Counted from the first letter of the stretch, positions 8,176 through 18,853 are shown. The stretch is DNA of 64,000 nt from Bradyrhizobium iriomotense (GCF_030160715.1 NZ_BSOW01000005.1:124001-188000), one strand, 5' to 3'. Notes: a model not told the origin generated them from the letters alone. Program-made: numbers and translations.

Positions 8176-8976
8176 CTAGACGATCTTGATCGACATGTCC
8201 GGCAGGCCCTCGAGCTTGCACAAGAGCACGTCGCCCTTCACGACGGGACCGACATTCTCAGGCGTGCCGGAATAGATGATGTCGCCGGCCTTGAGCTCGA
8301 ACGCTTCCGACAATTTTGCGATCTGCTCGGCCACGCTCCAGATCATCTTGCTGAGATCCGAGTTCTGCCGCACGGTCCCGTTCACGGCGAGCGAAATTGC
8401 GCCCTTCTCGAAATGGCCGGTCTTGCTAGCGGGATGGATCGGGCCGATCACCGCGGCATGGTCGAAGCTCTTGCCGATCTCCCACGGCTTCTTCTCCGCG
8501 GCCATGCCGTTCTGAAGATCGCGCCGCGTCATGTCGAGACCGAGCGCGTAGCCATAGACGTGATCGAGTGCCTTTTCCGGCGGGATGTTGCTGCCGCCGG
8601 ATTTCAGCGCGGCGACGAGTTCGACCTCGTGATGATAATTCTTGGTCAGCGACGGATAGGGATGCTCGGCGACCTCGCCGACGGCGACGTTCTGGATCGC
8701 ATCGGTCGGCTTCTGGAAGAAGAACGGCGGCTCGCGGTTCGGATCCGAGCCGCGCTCGATCGCATGCGCGGCATAGTTGCGGCCGATGCAGTAGATGCGG
8801 CGGACCTGGAACACGCTGGTCTCGCCGACGATCGGAATGGCGGTCATCGGCACCGGGAAGATCGGCTTCGGTCCCGTCTGCGCGGCGGCCGGCGGAGCTT
8901 CGGCCATGGTGGCCGCCGTTGCCGCGGCGGCGGTCGCAAGCAGATCGCGCCGCGAGGGTGAGGAGGTCCTTTTCAT
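8176..8976 (-). CDS. Fumarylacetoacetate hydrolase family protein with Tat signal
   Basis: A 266-residue enzyme of the FAH fold, which hydrolyses C-C bonds of diketo acids such as fumarylpyruvate or acylpyruvates using a divalent metal. The FAH core is clear: RRIYCIGRNYAAHA (59-72), the metal ligands E117 and E119 in YHHEVEL and D148 in GLDMTRRDLQ, KSFDHAAVIGP, and the closing GDIIYSGTPENVGPV. Unlike most relatives it starts with a twin-arginine signal (SRRDLLATAAAA, cleavage probably after AAAQ at 33), placing the enzyme in the periplasm. It is transcribed divergently from a LysR regulator, its likely controller. Confidence 0.88.
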   Translation of the reverse strand: MKRTSSPSRRDLLATAAAATAATMAEAPPAAAQTGPKPIFPVPMTAIPIVGETSVFQVRRIYCIGRNYAAHAIERGSDPNREPPFFFQKPTDAIQNVAVGEVAEHPYPSLTKNYHHEVELVAALKSGGSNIPPEKALDHVYGYALGLDMTRRDLQNGMAAEKKPWEIGKSFDHAAVIGPIHPASKTGHFEKGAISLAVNGTVRQNSDLSKMIWSVAEQIAKLSEAFELKAGDIIYSGTPENVGPVVKGDVLLCKLEGLPDMSIKIV

Positions 8977-9162
8977 GTTTTATGCTCCCGTGGGGCAGCG
9001 CTGCTGCCCATCCGGCTGATAATGGATGTGGCCGGCCGCGGCAATGTGGTCGGCGTCGTCCTATTTGCCGAGGCGATGGCACGCTGCGGCGCCTCGCGCG
9101 ACCCGATTTGCCTTCCCCTCTAGCATGGAACTTGCATAAATTCTGGGCGACATGGACGCCGC
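8977..9162. promoter_or_regulatory. Divergent FAH/LysR control region with inverted repeat
   Basis: The 186-bp region shared by the FAH-family gene and the LysR gene contains a perfect 7-bp inverted repeat, GGGCAGC-GCT-GCTGCCC (8993-9009), 17 bp upstream of the FAH start. It could be a regulator site or a 5'-leader hairpin. Divergent placement is the classical arrangement for LysR control; binding is inferred. Confidence 0.4.
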
Positions 9163-10062
9163 ATGAACCTCATCAGTCTCGATATCCGCATGCTCCGGTC
9201 GCTGATCTCGGTCGTCGAGACCGGCAGCATCACCGAGACCGCGCGCCGGCTCGGCCGGACCCAGCCGGCGATCACCCTGCAATTGCAGCGGCTGGAGGAA
9301 CTGACCGGCAAGCAGCTTTTCCTGCACGGCGGCCGCCGGCTGACGCTGACCGAGGACGGCACCACGGTACTGACCTACGCCAAATCCATCCTGCGGTTGC
9401 ACGACGAGCTGATTTCGCAGCTCGCATCGCAGGAGATCGAAGGCCAGGTCGTGCTCGGCACGCCGGATCTATACGCCGCCTTCATGCTGCCCTCGATCCT
9501 GAGCGTGTTCCGAAAGTCCTTTCCGCGCATCCAGGTCGAGCTCAATTGCGCGCTGTCGACGCCGCTCGTCGGTCTCGTCAAGCGCGGCGATGTCGACATC
9601 GCGCTCGTCACCCGCATGAACGATTTCACCGGCGGCCAGGTGGTGCGCCGCGAGCAGCTCGTCTGGATGACCGGCGAGCAGTCGGCCGCGCATCAGGAGC
9701 GGCCGATCCCGCTGGCGTTGCTGCCGCCAGGCAACATCTACCGCGACTACGCGATCGATACGCTCGAGCGCGCGAACCTGCGCTGGCGCATCGCCTGCGT
9801 CAGCGAAAGCGTCGGCGGCCTGCAGGCGGCCGCCTTTGCCGGCATGGCCGTGACCGTGCTCGGCCGCAGCGCGCTGGTGCCGGCGATGCGGGAGATCGGC
9901 CCGAACGAGGGATTGCCGCCGCTGCCGAAGGTCGAGCTCCTGCTCTACAAATCGAGCGGCGCCACCTCGAAAGCGGCCACTGCGCTGCACGACTATCTCG
10001 CGCACTATTTGCGCCTCGACGAAGAACTCAGCGGCCGCGGCATTCCGATCGAGCTGTCCTGA
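9163..10062 (+). CDS. LysR-family transcriptional regulator
   Basis: A 299-residue LTTR. The N-terminal helix-turn-helix is typical (LRSLISVVETGSITETARRL, RTQPAITLQLQRLEE, LFLHGGRRLTLTEDG, residues about 9-66). It is followed by a periplasmic-binding-protein-like effector domain (VVLGTPDLYAAFMLPSIL, VDIALVTRMND). It is divergent from the Tat-exported FAH hydrolase, suggesting it activates that gene in response to a pathway acid. The effector is unknown. Confidence 0.93.
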   Translation: MNLISLDIRMLRSLISVVETGSITETARRLGRTQPAITLQLQRLEELTGKQLFLHGGRRLTLTEDGTTVLTYAKSILRLHDELISQLASQEIEGQVVLGTPDLYAAFMLPSILSVFRKSFPRIQVELNCALSTPLVGLVKRGDVDIALVTRMNDFTGGQVVRREQLVWMTGEQSAAHQERPIPLALLPPGNIYRDYAIDTLERANLRWRIACVSESVGGLQAAAFAGMAVTVLGRSALVPAMREIGPNEGLPPLPKVELLLYKSSGATSKAATALHDYLAHYLRLDEELSGRGIPIELS

Positions 10063-10284
10063 ATCGTATCGGGATCCACGGCGGCATCAATGGTTGCCGA
10101 CGAACCGATGCACAATCAGCAAAGATAGTTGGTCGAGAGCGGCACTGATCGAGCCGACTTGCCGCTCAAAAGCGCCGTGCCGACATTGCGTCGGTTTTCC
10201 TAAAATTTTCACATTTCGATTTGGGCGCCTTTAAAGCGGCTAGGCCACATTCGGGAAAAAGTGGCAAGCCCTCCGGGAGGATAC

Positions 10285-11610
10285 ATGAGCCTCAGGAAGA
10301 TCCGCAGTCGCTCCTTCAACGGTTCACGCCATTCATCGAAGCGTGATGCACGGCTGCGACCTGGCTGGCGCAGCTTGTTGCAACGGTTTGCTCGAGACGA
10401 GTCCGGCAGCTACGTCATTGTGTCTGCGCTGCTCATGCCTGTTCTGGTTGGCACCGCGGGCCTCGGCACCGAGGTTGGATGGTGGTACTATAAACACAAG
10501 AATATGCAGAGCGCCGCGGATTCTGGCGCCGTAAGCGCAGCAACCGCCGTAAGTGCCGGCGGCGATCTGCGCTCCGAAGCCAACGCGGTCACGGCGAATT
10601 ACGGCTATGCCAACGCGGTGGAGAACGTCACCATCACGGTGAACCAGCCACCGACGACAGGTAACTATGCCACGAACGCGCAGGCAATCGAAGTCATCGT
10701 AAGCCAACCGCAACAGCGGCTGTTGTCGTCGCTGTTCGGCTCGGATCCGGTGGTCATCACGGCGCGTGCGGTCGCCCTGCCAAATTCCGGGACAGGCTGC
10801 GTGCTGGCGCTGAATTCGAGCGCGAGCCCGGCCGTGAACGTGAGCGGCAGCAACCAGCTCAATCTCATCAAGTGCAACCTCTACAGCAACTCCAGCGGAA
10901 GCCCATCCCTTAACGTTGCCGGCAGCGCCACAGTCTCCGCCAATCAGGTCGGAGTGGTCGGCGACGTCTCAGGTGCAAGCAATATCACGGCGACCAACGG
11001 CGTCCGAACGCATATGCGGCCGATCTCTGATCCCTACGCAAACGTATCTCCCCCCTCGGAGCCGAGCTGCGACAACAAGAAGTACACGATCAACGCCAAT
11101 GGGAAGACCAACTCCCTCAGTCCCGGCTGCTACAGCGGCAACATTACCGTCAATGCTGGAGCCACCCTGAACCTAAGCGCGGGCATCTATTACCTGGACG
11201 GCGCCAACCTGAGCGTCTCAGGTAATGCCACCATCACGGGCACTGGCGTCACTCTCGTCTTTACCGGTTCGGGCAGCAATTGGGGCACGGCCTCAATCGG
11301 CAGCAACGCCATCATCGATTTGACGGCGCCGACGACCGGCTCCACCAAGGGGATCGTCATGTACGGCGACCGCAGCATGCCGGCCGGGACTGCCTTCAAT
11401 CTGACAGGTGGCAGCACCCAAAACTTCGGCGGAGCCATCTACCTGCCAAAGGCCAATCTGAGCTTCAGCGGCGGCAATGGCACGAGCACCTCGTGCACCA
11501 AGATCATCGCGGATACGCTGACGTTCACCGGCACGTCGAATCTTCAGGTCAATTGTTCCGCGCTAGGCACTGCGACGATCGGCTCGCAGACCGCGCAACT
11601 CGTCGAATGA
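10285..11610 (+). CDS. TadG-like pilus-assembly/surface protein
   Basis: A 441-residue protein; ATG 10285 has GGGAGG at 10275-10280. Residues about 38-90 match the TadE/TadG N-terminus: FARDESGSYVIVSALLMPVLVG, a single membrane helix, then YKHKNMQSAADSGAVSAA. The long remainder (about 160-441) is rich in Ser, Thr, Gly and Asn with repeated short beta-strand patterns (SVSGNATITGTGVTL, GATLNLSAGIYYL) like a beta-helix adhesin or invasion-type domain. It overlaps the next gene by ATGA and starts a three-gene set. The other tad genes (cpaA-F, flp) are not in this window. Confidence 0.88.
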   Translation: MSLRKIRSRSFNGSRHSSKRDARLRPGWRSLLQRFARDESGSYVIVSALLMPVLVGTAGLGTEVGWWYYKHKNMQSAADSGAVSAATAVSAGGDLRSEANAVTANYGYANAVENVTITVNQPPTTGNYATNAQAIEVIVSQPQQRLLSSLFGSDPVVITARAVALPNSGTGCVLALNSSASPAVNVSGSNQLNLIKCNLYSNSSGSPSLNVAGSATVSANQVGVVGDVSGASNITATNGVRTHMRPISDPYANVSPPSEPSCDNKKYTINANGKTNSLSPGCYSGNITVNAGATLNLSAGIYYLDGANLSVSGNATITGTGVTLVFTGSGSNWGTASIGSNAIIDLTAPTTGSTKGIVMYGDRSMPAGTAFNLTGGSTQNFGGAIYLPKANLSFSGGNGTSTSCTKIIADTLTFTGTSNLQVNCSALGTATIGSQTAQLVE

Positions 11611-12125
11611 GGTTGGCTCCGATGCAAAGCGAAACGTCATCATCAAGGAACCGAAGTCGCCTGCCTTATGCCCTGTCTGGGTGCATGCGCACTGCCGCGC
11701 GCGACACACGTGGCGCGGCTGCCATCGAATTCGGCATCATGGTCCCCTTGTTGTCGCTGATGGTTGTCTCAGTGGCTGATATTGGGCTCGCCGTCTATCG
11801 CAAGATGCAGGTTGAAGAGGCGGCGCAAGCCGGAGCGCAATATGCCATTGCGCGCGGCTTTGATACGAGCGGAATTTCCAGCGCGGTGACGAGCGCAACG
11901 AACTCCACGGCTATCACGGCTTCACCTGGGCCTGTTCAGTTTTGCGGCTGCCCAACGAGCGGAGGAGTTAGCAGTGTTGGCTGCGGTACGGTTTGCACGG
12001 GCGGTGCGCAGGCCGGAACATATGCGACGGTCTCGGCGCAGGCGACGTACTATACGCTGATCAACTATCAGATTGTCGCTGCAACCTACACCTACAACGC
12101 TCAATCCACTGCGAGGCTGCAGTGA
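11607..12125 (+). CDS. TadE-family pseudopilin-like protein
   Basis: A 172-residue protein starting in the ATGA overlap with the tadG-like gene; ATG 11622 is an alternative. The TadE signature lies at about residues 34-75 (DTRGAAAIEFGIMVPLLSLMVV, then AVYRKMQVEEAAQAGAQYA), giving one inner-membrane helix after a processing-type glycine/glutamate site. The C-terminal periplasmic part has four or five cysteines (CGCPTSGG, CGTVC) that may form disulfides. Minor pseudopilins of this type help assemble or anchor Flp pili. Confidence 0.85.
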   Translation: MRLAPMQSETSSSRNRSRLPYALSGCMRTAARDTRGAAAIEFGIMVPLLSLMVVSVADIGLAVYRKMQVEEAAQAGAQYAIARGFDTSGISSAVTSATNSTAITASPGPVQFCGCPTSGGVSSVGCGTVCTGGAQAGTYATVSAQATYYTLINYQIVAATYTYNAQSTARLQ

Positions 12126-12499
12126 AGTTCACGACGATATGGCGAGACAATCGAGCAGCTACCGCGCTGGAATTTGCTCTGACCGCTCCAGTCTTTTTTC
12201 TGTTCATATTTGGAATCATCGAGTTCGGGCTGCTGTTTTGGACTCAGCTTGGCCTGCAACATGGGACGCAAATGGCGGCGCGCTGCGCAACCGTCAATCC
12301 GACGCTTTGTCCGAGCAGCGACGCCATTACCGGTTACGCCGCCCAGCAGGCCTTCGGCCTCACTCTTCCAGCACAGACTTTCACCTACTCCACGCCGGCT
12401 TGCGGCAACCAGGTCAATGCGAGCTACGTATTCCAGTTTCCACAAGTGCTTAACCTCTCGCCGCTAACCGTGACGGCCCAGGCCTGCTTTCCGAGCTGA
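12122..12499 (+). CDS. TadE-family pseudopilin-like protein (second copy)
   Basis: A 125-residue protein beginning at GTG within the GTGA overlap with the upstream tadE-like gene. It has the TadE motif ATALEFALTAPVFFLFIFGI (about residues 13-32) with one membrane helix, followed by QLGLQHGTQMAARCA and a short periplasmic tail containing four cysteines. With the two genes before it, it makes a TadG-TadE-TadE cassette. It converges on the amidase gene with 9 bp between the stops. Confidence 0.87.
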   Translation: MKFTTIWRDNRAATALEFALTAPVFFLFIFGIIEFGLLFWTQLGLQHGTQMAARCATVNPTLCPSSDAITGYAAQQAFGLTLPAQTFTYSTPACGNQVNASYVFQFPQVLNLSPLTVTAQACFPS

Positions 12500-12508
12500 G
12501 TGGAGACG

Positions 12509-14002
12509 TTACGCCTTTGCCCGCGCACGACCTTGCTCGCGCAGCGCCAGCGGCGGCCAGAATCTTGACCATGGCTGTGCCTCTTCGAACGCGGCAGCGA
12601 TGCGGAAGATCGTCGGCTCGTCGAGCCAGTGCGCCACGATCTGCAAACCGATCGGCATGCCGTCGCGATCGAAGCCGCAGGGCAACGTCGCCGCCGGAAG
12701 CCCTGCAAGATTGATTGGCCAGGTGAACGGCGACCAGCCGAGATGCGGATCCACCGCAATGCCATCGATGCGGTCGACGCCGAGCCGGCCGGCCTCGAAC
12801 GCCGTCACGGCAACCGTCGGCGTCACCAGCGCGTCGACCCGCTCGAACAGTTTCAGGAACGCGGTGCGCGCCTGGCCGCGGCGATAGCCCGCCTCGATGT
12901 ACTCGGTGCCGCTATAGTGACGGCCGGCGCTGACCACATCGCGGTAGTCGGTTTCGGAGCCTGCAAGATCGGCCGTTGTCCGGCTAGCGACCGCCGCCGC
13001 CTGCTCCGTGAAGGCGATCGGCTTCAGCGTGTGCTCGAGGATTCCCGGGTCCAGTCCCGGACCGTCCATGCTCACCTTCGCGCCGCAGGATTCCAGGATG
13101 GCGAGTGCCTTGTTGAAGGCCGCGCGCACGTCGGGGCTGACCGCGGCATAGCCGAGATCGACGCTGGCGCCGACGCGAACGCCGTTCAAGGGCACGACTT
13201 TAGTGTCGAAGCGGCGCGGCGACAGCGGAAGGCTCGCGGGATCGCGCAAATCGTAACCTGCGATGATCTCCAGCGCGAGTGCGGCATCCGCGACCGTGCG
13301 CGTGATCGGCCCGGTATGTGCGAGCGAGGCCCAGGACGGCGGCGAGAATCCGGGCGAGCGGGGCACGAGTCCAAAGGTCGGCTTGAGCCCGAACACGCCG
13401 CAGAAGGACGAGGGCACGCGGATCGAGCCGACACCGTCGGTGCCGATCGCGATCGGGCCGCAGCCGGCGGCAATCGCTGCCGCCGCGCCGCCGCTCGATC
13501 CGCCGCTGGTGCGATCGAGATTCCAGGGATTTCGCGTCGTACCGGTGACGGGACTGTCGGCAGTGAGCTTGTAGCCGGACTCGCACGTCGTCGTCTTGCA
13601 GGTGATGATCGCGCCTGATGCTTTCAGCGCCGACACCACGGCGGCATCGACGTCGGGCACGAAAGCCTTGTTCAGCGGCGAGCCGCCATAGGCCGGCACG
13701 CCGGCGACGAACACCAGGTCCTTGATGGTCACGGGAATGCCGGCGAACGGTCCCTTGACTTCGCCGTTGCGCATCTCCTTCGTGAGGCGATCGGCGTCCG
13801 CCCTCGCCTGCTCGTACATCGGCGTCACCACCGCGTTGCAGGCCGCATCGGTCGCCTCCAGCGCCGCGATGGTTTCGTCGACGACGTCGCGCGGGGTGAA
13901 TGCCTTGCGCTTGTAGCCGGCGAGGATCTCGGTTGCAGAGAGCGCGCCGAGGCCAGTCGGCGTCGGCAAGGAGGCCGTTCGGCCGGAACCATCAGTCATC
14001 AT
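12509..14002 (-). CDS. Amidase signature family hydrolase
   Basis: A 497-residue amidase; ATG 14002 is used although a TTG at 14005 is in frame. The Lys-cisSer-Ser triad is intact: K94 in VTIKDL, S169 in TSGGSSGG, and the nucleophile S193 in GTDGVGSIRVP. It hydrolyses an amide C-N bond, releasing ammonia or an amine. It is the last of eight tightly spaced minus-strand genes (10 to 14 bp gaps around it) encoding an ABC importer and a molybdenum hydroxylase, so its substrate is probably the hydroxylated or ring-opened product of that system. Substrate unknown. Confidence 0.92.
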   Translation of the reverse strand: MMTDGSGRTASLPTPTGLGALSATEILAGYKRKAFTPRDVVDETIAALEATDAACNAVVTPMYEQARADADRLTKEMRNGEVKGPFAGIPVTIKDLVFVAGVPAYGGSPLNKAFVPDVDAAVVSALKASGAIITCKTTTCESGYKLTADSPVTGTTRNPWNLDRTSGGSSGGAAAAIAAGCGPIAIGTDGVGSIRVPSSFCGVFGLKPTFGLVPRSPGFSPPSWASLAHTGPITRTVADAALALEIIAGYDLRDPASLPLSPRRFDTKVVPLNGVRVGASVDLGYAAVSPDVRAAFNKALAILESCGAKVSMDGPGLDPGILEHTLKPIAFTEQAAAVASRTTADLAGSETDYRDVVSAGRHYSGTEYIEAGYRRGQARTAFLKLFERVDALVTPTVAVTAFEAGRLGVDRIDGIAVDPHLGWSPFTWPINLAGLPAATLPCGFDRDGMPIGLQIVAHWLDEPTIFRIAAAFEEAQPWSRFWPPLALREQGRARAKA

Positions 14003-14015
14003 CAAGCCCAGCAGT

Positions 14016-14813
14016 CTATCCGAGCGCCGCGTCGACGGCGCGCTTGGCCATCACCGTGACGAGATGCGCACGGTAGTCGGCCTCGGCGTGAATGTCGGAG
14101 GTGAGGCCGTCGGTATCGATCTTGATCGCCGCGATTGCCGACGGATCGAAATTTTGCGACAGCGCTTGCTCCATCGGAGGAACGCGGAACACGCCGGGCC
14201 CGGCGCCGGTCACGGCGACGCGCACGCCATCGGCGAATTTTGCGACGAGCACGCCGACCAGCGCATAGCGCGAGGCTGGCGCCTTGAACTTTGCGTAGCC
14301 GGCCTTGAGCGGCAAGGGAAAGCGGATCGCCGTGATGATCTCGCCCGGCTGAAGCGCGGTCTCGAACAGGCCAAGGAAGAACTTGTCGGCCGCAACCTCG
14401 CGCGTGCTGGTAACGATGGTCGCGCCAAGCCCGAGCACGCCGGCGGGATAATCGGCCGCCGGATCATTGTTTGCGACTGAGCCACCGATGGTGCCGCGGC
14501 TGCGCACGGCGGGATCACCGATCATGGAAGCCAACGCGGCAAGCGCGGGGATCTTGGCCTGCACGAGCTTCGATGCGGCGACTTCCGCATGCGGCGTCAT
14601 GGCACCAATCGTGATCGTGGTGCCGCCGTCGCTGATGCCCTTGAGGCCCGCCAGCTTTGAAAGATCGATCAGCGCGGCGGGGCTTGCCAGCCGCTGCTTG
14701 AGCGTCGGGATCAGCGTCATGCCACCGGCCACGAGCTTGCTGTCCTCGATCGAGGTCAAGAGCTTTGCAGCATCGGGGATCTGGTCCGGCTGGTGATAGG
14801 CAAACGGTTTCAT
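14016..14813 (-). CDS. Molybdenum hydroxylase FAD subunit (CoxM-like)
   Basis: A 265-residue medium subunit of a xanthine-oxidase-family hydroxylase. It transfers electrons from the iron-sulfur subunit to FAD. FAD-binding motifs are visible: [14 protein letters not shown] (about 27-40, usually AGGxSLxP) and [17 protein letters not shown] (about 110-126). The C-terminal CODH-FAD domain follows. The gene order large-then-medium subunit with 12 bp spacing, and a small subunit upstream, gives the complete coxS-coxL-coxM trio. Confidence 0.93.
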   Translation of the reverse strand: MKPFAYHQPDQIPDAAKLLTSIEDSKLVAGGMTLIPTLKQRLASPAALIDLSKLAGLKGISDGGTTITIGAMTPHAEVAASKLVQAKIPALAALASMIGDPAVRSRGTIGGSVANNDPAADYPAGVLGLGATIVTSTREVAADKFFLGLFETALQPGEIITAIRFPLPLKAGYAKFKAPASRYALVGVLVAKFADGVRVAVTGAGPGVFRVPPMEQALSQNFDPSAIAAIKIDTDGLTSDIHAEADYRAHLVTVMAKRAVDAALG

Positions 14814-14825
14814 TCTTTGTCCTCC

Positions 14826-17213
14826 CTATTCCGCCGCAACCGGCAGCGACGCATTCTGGAGCAGGCGCCAGATCCGGTTCGGCGTTGCCGGCATGTCGAC
14901 ATGGGTGACGCCGAGATGGGACAGCGCATCGACCACGGCATTGATGACGGCGGCTGGCGAACCGATGGTGCCGACCTCACCGCAGCCCTTCACGCCCATC
15001 GGGGTATGCGTGCACAGCGTCGAATGGGTCGCGACCTTCATCATCGGCAGATGATCCGCGCGCGGCATGCAGTAATCCATCAGCGATCCCGACAGGAGCT
15101 GGCCGGAACCGTCGTCATAGACGGCGTTCTCGTAGAGCGCCTGCCCCACGCCCTGTACGATGCCGCCGTGCAACTGCCCCTCGACGATCATCGGGTTGAT
15201 GACGGTGCCGACGTCGTCGACCGCGGTGTAGTTGACGAGCGTCACCGTTCCCGTCTCCGGATCGACCTCGACCTCCGCGATGTGGCAGCCGCCCGGATAG
15301 GTGAAGTTCACCGGGTCGTAATAGGCCTGCTCCTCCAGCCCAGGCTCCAGCACCTCGAGCGGATAGTCGTGCGGCACGTAGGCGGCGCCCGCGATCTCCT
15401 CGAACGTCTTCGTGCGGTCCGTGCCCGCCACCGAGAACTTTCCGGCCTCGAACTGGATATCGACTTCGGCGGCCTCCAGCAGATGCGCAGCGATCTTCTT
15501 GCCCTTCACGATCACCTTGTCTGCGGCTTTCGACAGCGCGGCGCCGCCGACGACGAGGGAGCGCGAGCCATAGGTACCCATGCCGAACTGCACGCGATCG
15601 GTATCGCCGAACACGATGTCGACATTCTCGAAAGCCACCCCCAGCTTGTCCGAGACGATCTGCGCGAAGGTCGTCTCATGTCCTTGGCCGTGATTATGCG
15701 TTCCGATCATGACCGTCACCTGGCCGGTCGGATGCACGCGCACCGTGGCGCTCTCATAGAGACCGCCGCGCGCGCCCAGCCGGCCGGCGAAGCGCGAGGG
15801 TGCGAGACCGCAGGCCTCGACATAGGTCGAGTAGCCGAGTCCGCGGAACTTGCCCTTGCGCTGCGAGGCCGCCTTGCGCGCACCAAAGTTCTTGACGTCG
15901 GCCGCGGCCAGCGCGCCGTCGAGACATCCCATCGGATCGCCGGAATCGTACTGCACCAGCACCGGCGTCTGATAGGGATAGGCCTCCTTCGGGATCATGT
16001 TGCGACGGCGGATCTCGACGCGGTCGATCCCCATCTCGGCGGCCGCGACATCGACGATGCGCTCCAGCACGAAGGTCGCCTCGGGGCGGCCGGCGCCGCG
16101 ATAGGCATCGACCGGCACGGTGTTGGTGAACACCACCTTCACGTTGCAGTAGATCGCGGGCATCGTGTAGACGCCGCTGAGCAGCGGACCATAGAGATTG
16201 GTCGGGATGTTCGGCCCGAAGGTCGAGAGATAGCCGCCCATATTGGCGAGCGTCTTGACGCGGAAGGCGAGGAATTTCCCGGTCTCATCCAGCGCCAGCT
16301 CGGCCTCGGTGACGTGATCCCTGCCGTGGCGGTCCGACACGTAGCCTTCCGAGCGGCTTGCAACCCATTTGATCGGCCGCATCACGCGCCTGGCGGCCCA
16401 GGTGATCACGGCCTCCTCGCCATAGTGGAACTGCTTGACGCCAAAGCCGCCGCCGACGTCGGGCGCCACCACGCGCAGTTTGTGCTGCGGGATTTTCAGC
16501 ACCAGCGCGCCCATCAGGAAGCGCACGACATGCGGAAACTGGCTGGTGCTCCACAGCGTGTAACGGTCGGTGCCGGGCTCGTATTCCGCGATCGCCGCGC
16601 GCGGCTCCATCGGGTTGCCGATCAGGCGGTTGTTGACGAGGCTGAGCTTTGCGACATGCGCGGCTTTGCGGAACGCGGTCTCGACCGCGCTCTTGTCGCC
16701 GAGCTCCCAGTCGCAGCAGATGTTGTTCGGCACGTCGTCGAACAATTGCGGCGCGCCTGGATGGACCGCATCGAGCACGCCGACGACCGAGGGCAGCACC
16801 TCGTAGTCGATCTTCAACAGCTCGGCCGCCGAATTGGCTTGCTCCACCGTCTCCGCGACGACGAACGCGACCATGTCGCCGACGAAGCGCACCTTGCCTT
16901 GCGCCAGCATCGGAAAGGGCGGCTCCTTCATCGGCACGCCCTTGGCATCCGTGATGCCCCAGCCGCACGGCAGCGAGCCCAAGCCGTCGGCCGCGACGTC
17001 ATCGCCGGTCAGCACGGCAACGACGCCGGATGCGGCCAGCGCGGCGCTCTTGTCGATGCCGCGCAGGATCGCATGTCCATGCGGCGAGCGGACGAACACG
17101 CCGGCCGCCATGCCGGGACGCTTGATGTCGGAAACATAGTTGCCGCGTCCGGTGAGGAAGCGCTGGTCCTCCTTTCGCTTCGGAGCCGCGCCGATGCCGA
17201 TCACGTTGCCCAT
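14826..17213 (-). CDS. Molybdenum hydroxylase large subunit, form II CoxL-like
   Basis: A 795-residue catalytic subunit binding the molybdopterin cytosine dinucleotide cofactor. ATG 17213 is placed 2 bp after the small-subunit stop; the open frame continues upstream to 18080 but overlaps other genes. Motifs include [16 protein letters not shown] at the start, [10 protein letters not shown], the active-site loop AYRGAGR at 370-376, and [17 protein letters not shown]. True aerobic CO dehydrogenase (form I) has AYxCSFR; AYRGAGR marks form II, whose members hydroxylate carbon positions in varied aromatic, heterocyclic or aliphatic substrates. The real substrate is unknown. Confidence 0.94.
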   Translation of the reverse strand: MGNVIGIGAAPKRKEDQRFLTGRGNYVSDIKRPGMAAGVFVRSPHGHAILRGIDKSAALAASGVVAVLTGDDVAADGLGSLPCGWGITDAKGVPMKEPPFPMLAQGKVRFVGDMVAFVVAETVEQANSAAELLKIDYEVLPSVVGVLDAVHPGAPQLFDDVPNNICCDWELGDKSAVETAFRKAAHVAKLSLVNNRLIGNPMEPRAAIAEYEPGTDRYTLWSTSQFPHVVRFLMGALVLKIPQHKLRVVAPDVGGGFGVKQFHYGEEAVITWAARRVMRPIKWVASRSEGYVSDRHGRDHVTEAELALDETGKFLAFRVKTLANMGGYLSTFGPNIPTNLYGPLLSGVYTMPAIYCNVKVVFTNTVPVDAYRGAGRPEATFVLERIVDVAAAEMGIDRVEIRRRNMIPKEAYPYQTPVLVQYDSGDPMGCLDGALAAADVKNFGARKAASQRKGKFRGLGYSTYVEACGLAPSRFAGRLGARGGLYESATVRVHPTGQVTVMIGTHNHGQGHETTFAQIVSDKLGVAFENVDIVFGDTDRVQFGMGTYGSRSLVVGGAALSKAADKVIVKGKKIAAHLLEAAEVDIQFEAGKFSVAGTDRTKTFEEIAGAAYVPHDYPLEVLEPGLEEQAYYDPVNFTYPGGCHIAEVEVDPETGTVTLVNYTAVDDVGTVINPMIVEGQLHGGIVQGVGQALYENAVYDDGSGQLLSGSLMDYCMPRADHLPMMKVATHSTLCTHTPMGVKGCGEVGTIGSPAAVINAVVDALSHLGVTHVDMPATPNRIWRLLQNASLPVAAE

Positions 17214-17215
17214 GG

Positions 17216-17704
<489 letters not shown>

Positions 17705-17733
17705 GATCAAAACTCCCTGTGCGCGACGGGTCT

Positions 17734-18840
17734 TTAGGCAAGCGGGCGGGCGCGGTCGGTTGTCCAGGTGGCCAACACGACATCGCCGACATTGAGGGGA
17801 TCTGCGAAGAAGGTCTTTTCCGGCACATAGGCGACGAACTCGTCGTCGGGCACGGCGTCGAGCATGACCTTGACGAAATAGCCCTGGTATTCGATCGCGA
17901 GCACGCGGCTCGGCAGCGAGGTCGAGCAGCCCGCGGGCAGCGCCTGTCCCGGCCTGACCAGCGTGACGTCGTCACGGCGCACCGCAATATCGACGGTGTC
18001 CCCGACACTGATCTTCGCCCGCGCCTGGAGCGGCACCTCGATGCCGCCGGGCGCGGCCTGCGCCAGCACGAAGCTCGCACCGTTCACCTTCTCGACCCGG
18101 CCCGATAGCACGTTCTGGCCGCCCATGAACTCGGCGACGTAGCGGTCGTGCGGATGGGCGTAGACGTCCCGCGCCCGCCCCGCCTGCTTGATCCTGCCCT
18201 GCTCCATCACCACGACGAGATCGGCGAGCGCAATCGCCTCGAGCTGGGTGTGGGTGACGTGGATGAAGGTGATGCCGAGCTCCTGCTGCATCCGCCGCAG
18301 CTCCTGACGCATCTGCACGCGGAGCTGCTCGTCGAGCGCAGACAGCGGCTCGTCCAGGAGCAGCACCCGCGGCTCGGTGATCGCGGCGCGCGCCAGCGCG
18401 ACGCGCTGCTGCTGGCCGCCGGAGAGCTGAGCCGGCAGGCGATCGGCAAAGCTCGTCAGCCGCACCTTCTCGATCATCGCATCCGCCGCGCGCAGGCGGT
18501 CGGCCTTTGACAGGCCTCGGACGCGCAACGCGAAGGCGATATTGTCGCGCACGGTGAGATGCGGAAACAGCGCGTAGGACTGGAACATCATCGCGGTGCG
18601 CCGCTGCACCGGCGCGAGCCCGACGACGTTCTGGCCGCCGATAACGATCTCGCCGGCAGTCGGATCCTCATGGCCCGCGATCATGCGCAGGATCGTGGTC
18701 TTGCCGCAGCCGGACGGTCCGATGAAGCAGCAATAGGCGCCGTCGGCGATCTTCAAATTGACGCCGTCGACAACATTGGTCACGCCGTCAAAGCTCTTGC
18801 AGACGCCCGCCAGTTCGATATCGCCGCGCTCGATCGTCAT
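17734..18840 (-). CDS. ABC transporter ATP-binding protein, PotA-like
   Basis: A 368-residue ATPase; ATG 18840 preferred over an in-frame TTG at 18846. Walker A is GPSGCGKTT, the signature LSGGQQQR, Walker B VLLLDEPLSALD, and the H-loop VTHTQLEA. The C-terminal 110 residues form a TOBE domain as in spermidine/putrescine- and iron-type importers. It works with the two permeases and the binding protein upstream in the operon. The importer is the first module of the eight-gene unit and presumably brings in the hydroxylase substrate. Confidence 0.93.
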   Translation of the reverse strand: MTIERGDIELAGVCKSFDGVTNVVDGVNLKIADGAYCCFIGPSGCGKTTILRMIAGHEDPTAGEIVIGGQNVVGLAPVQRRTAMMFQSYALFPHLTVRDNIAFALRVRGLSKADRLRAADAMIEKVRLTSFADRLPAQLSGGQQQRVALARAAITEPRVLLLDEPLSALDEQLRVQMRQELRRMQQELGITFIHVTHTQLEAIALADLVVVMEQGRIKQAGRARDVYAHPHDRYVAEFMGGQNVLSGRVEKVNGASFVLAQAAPGGIEVPLQARAKISVGDTVDIAVRRDDVTLVRPGQALPAGCSTSLPSRVLAIEYQGYFVKVMLDAVPDDEFVAYVPEKTFFADPLNVGDVVLATWTTDRARPLA

Positions 18841-18853
18841 TCCCAAGAAACCT

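Noticed and set aside
14826..17213. True carbon monoxide dehydrogenase
   Set aside because: The active-site loop is AYRGAGR (form II), lacking the catalytic cysteine of AYxCSFR.
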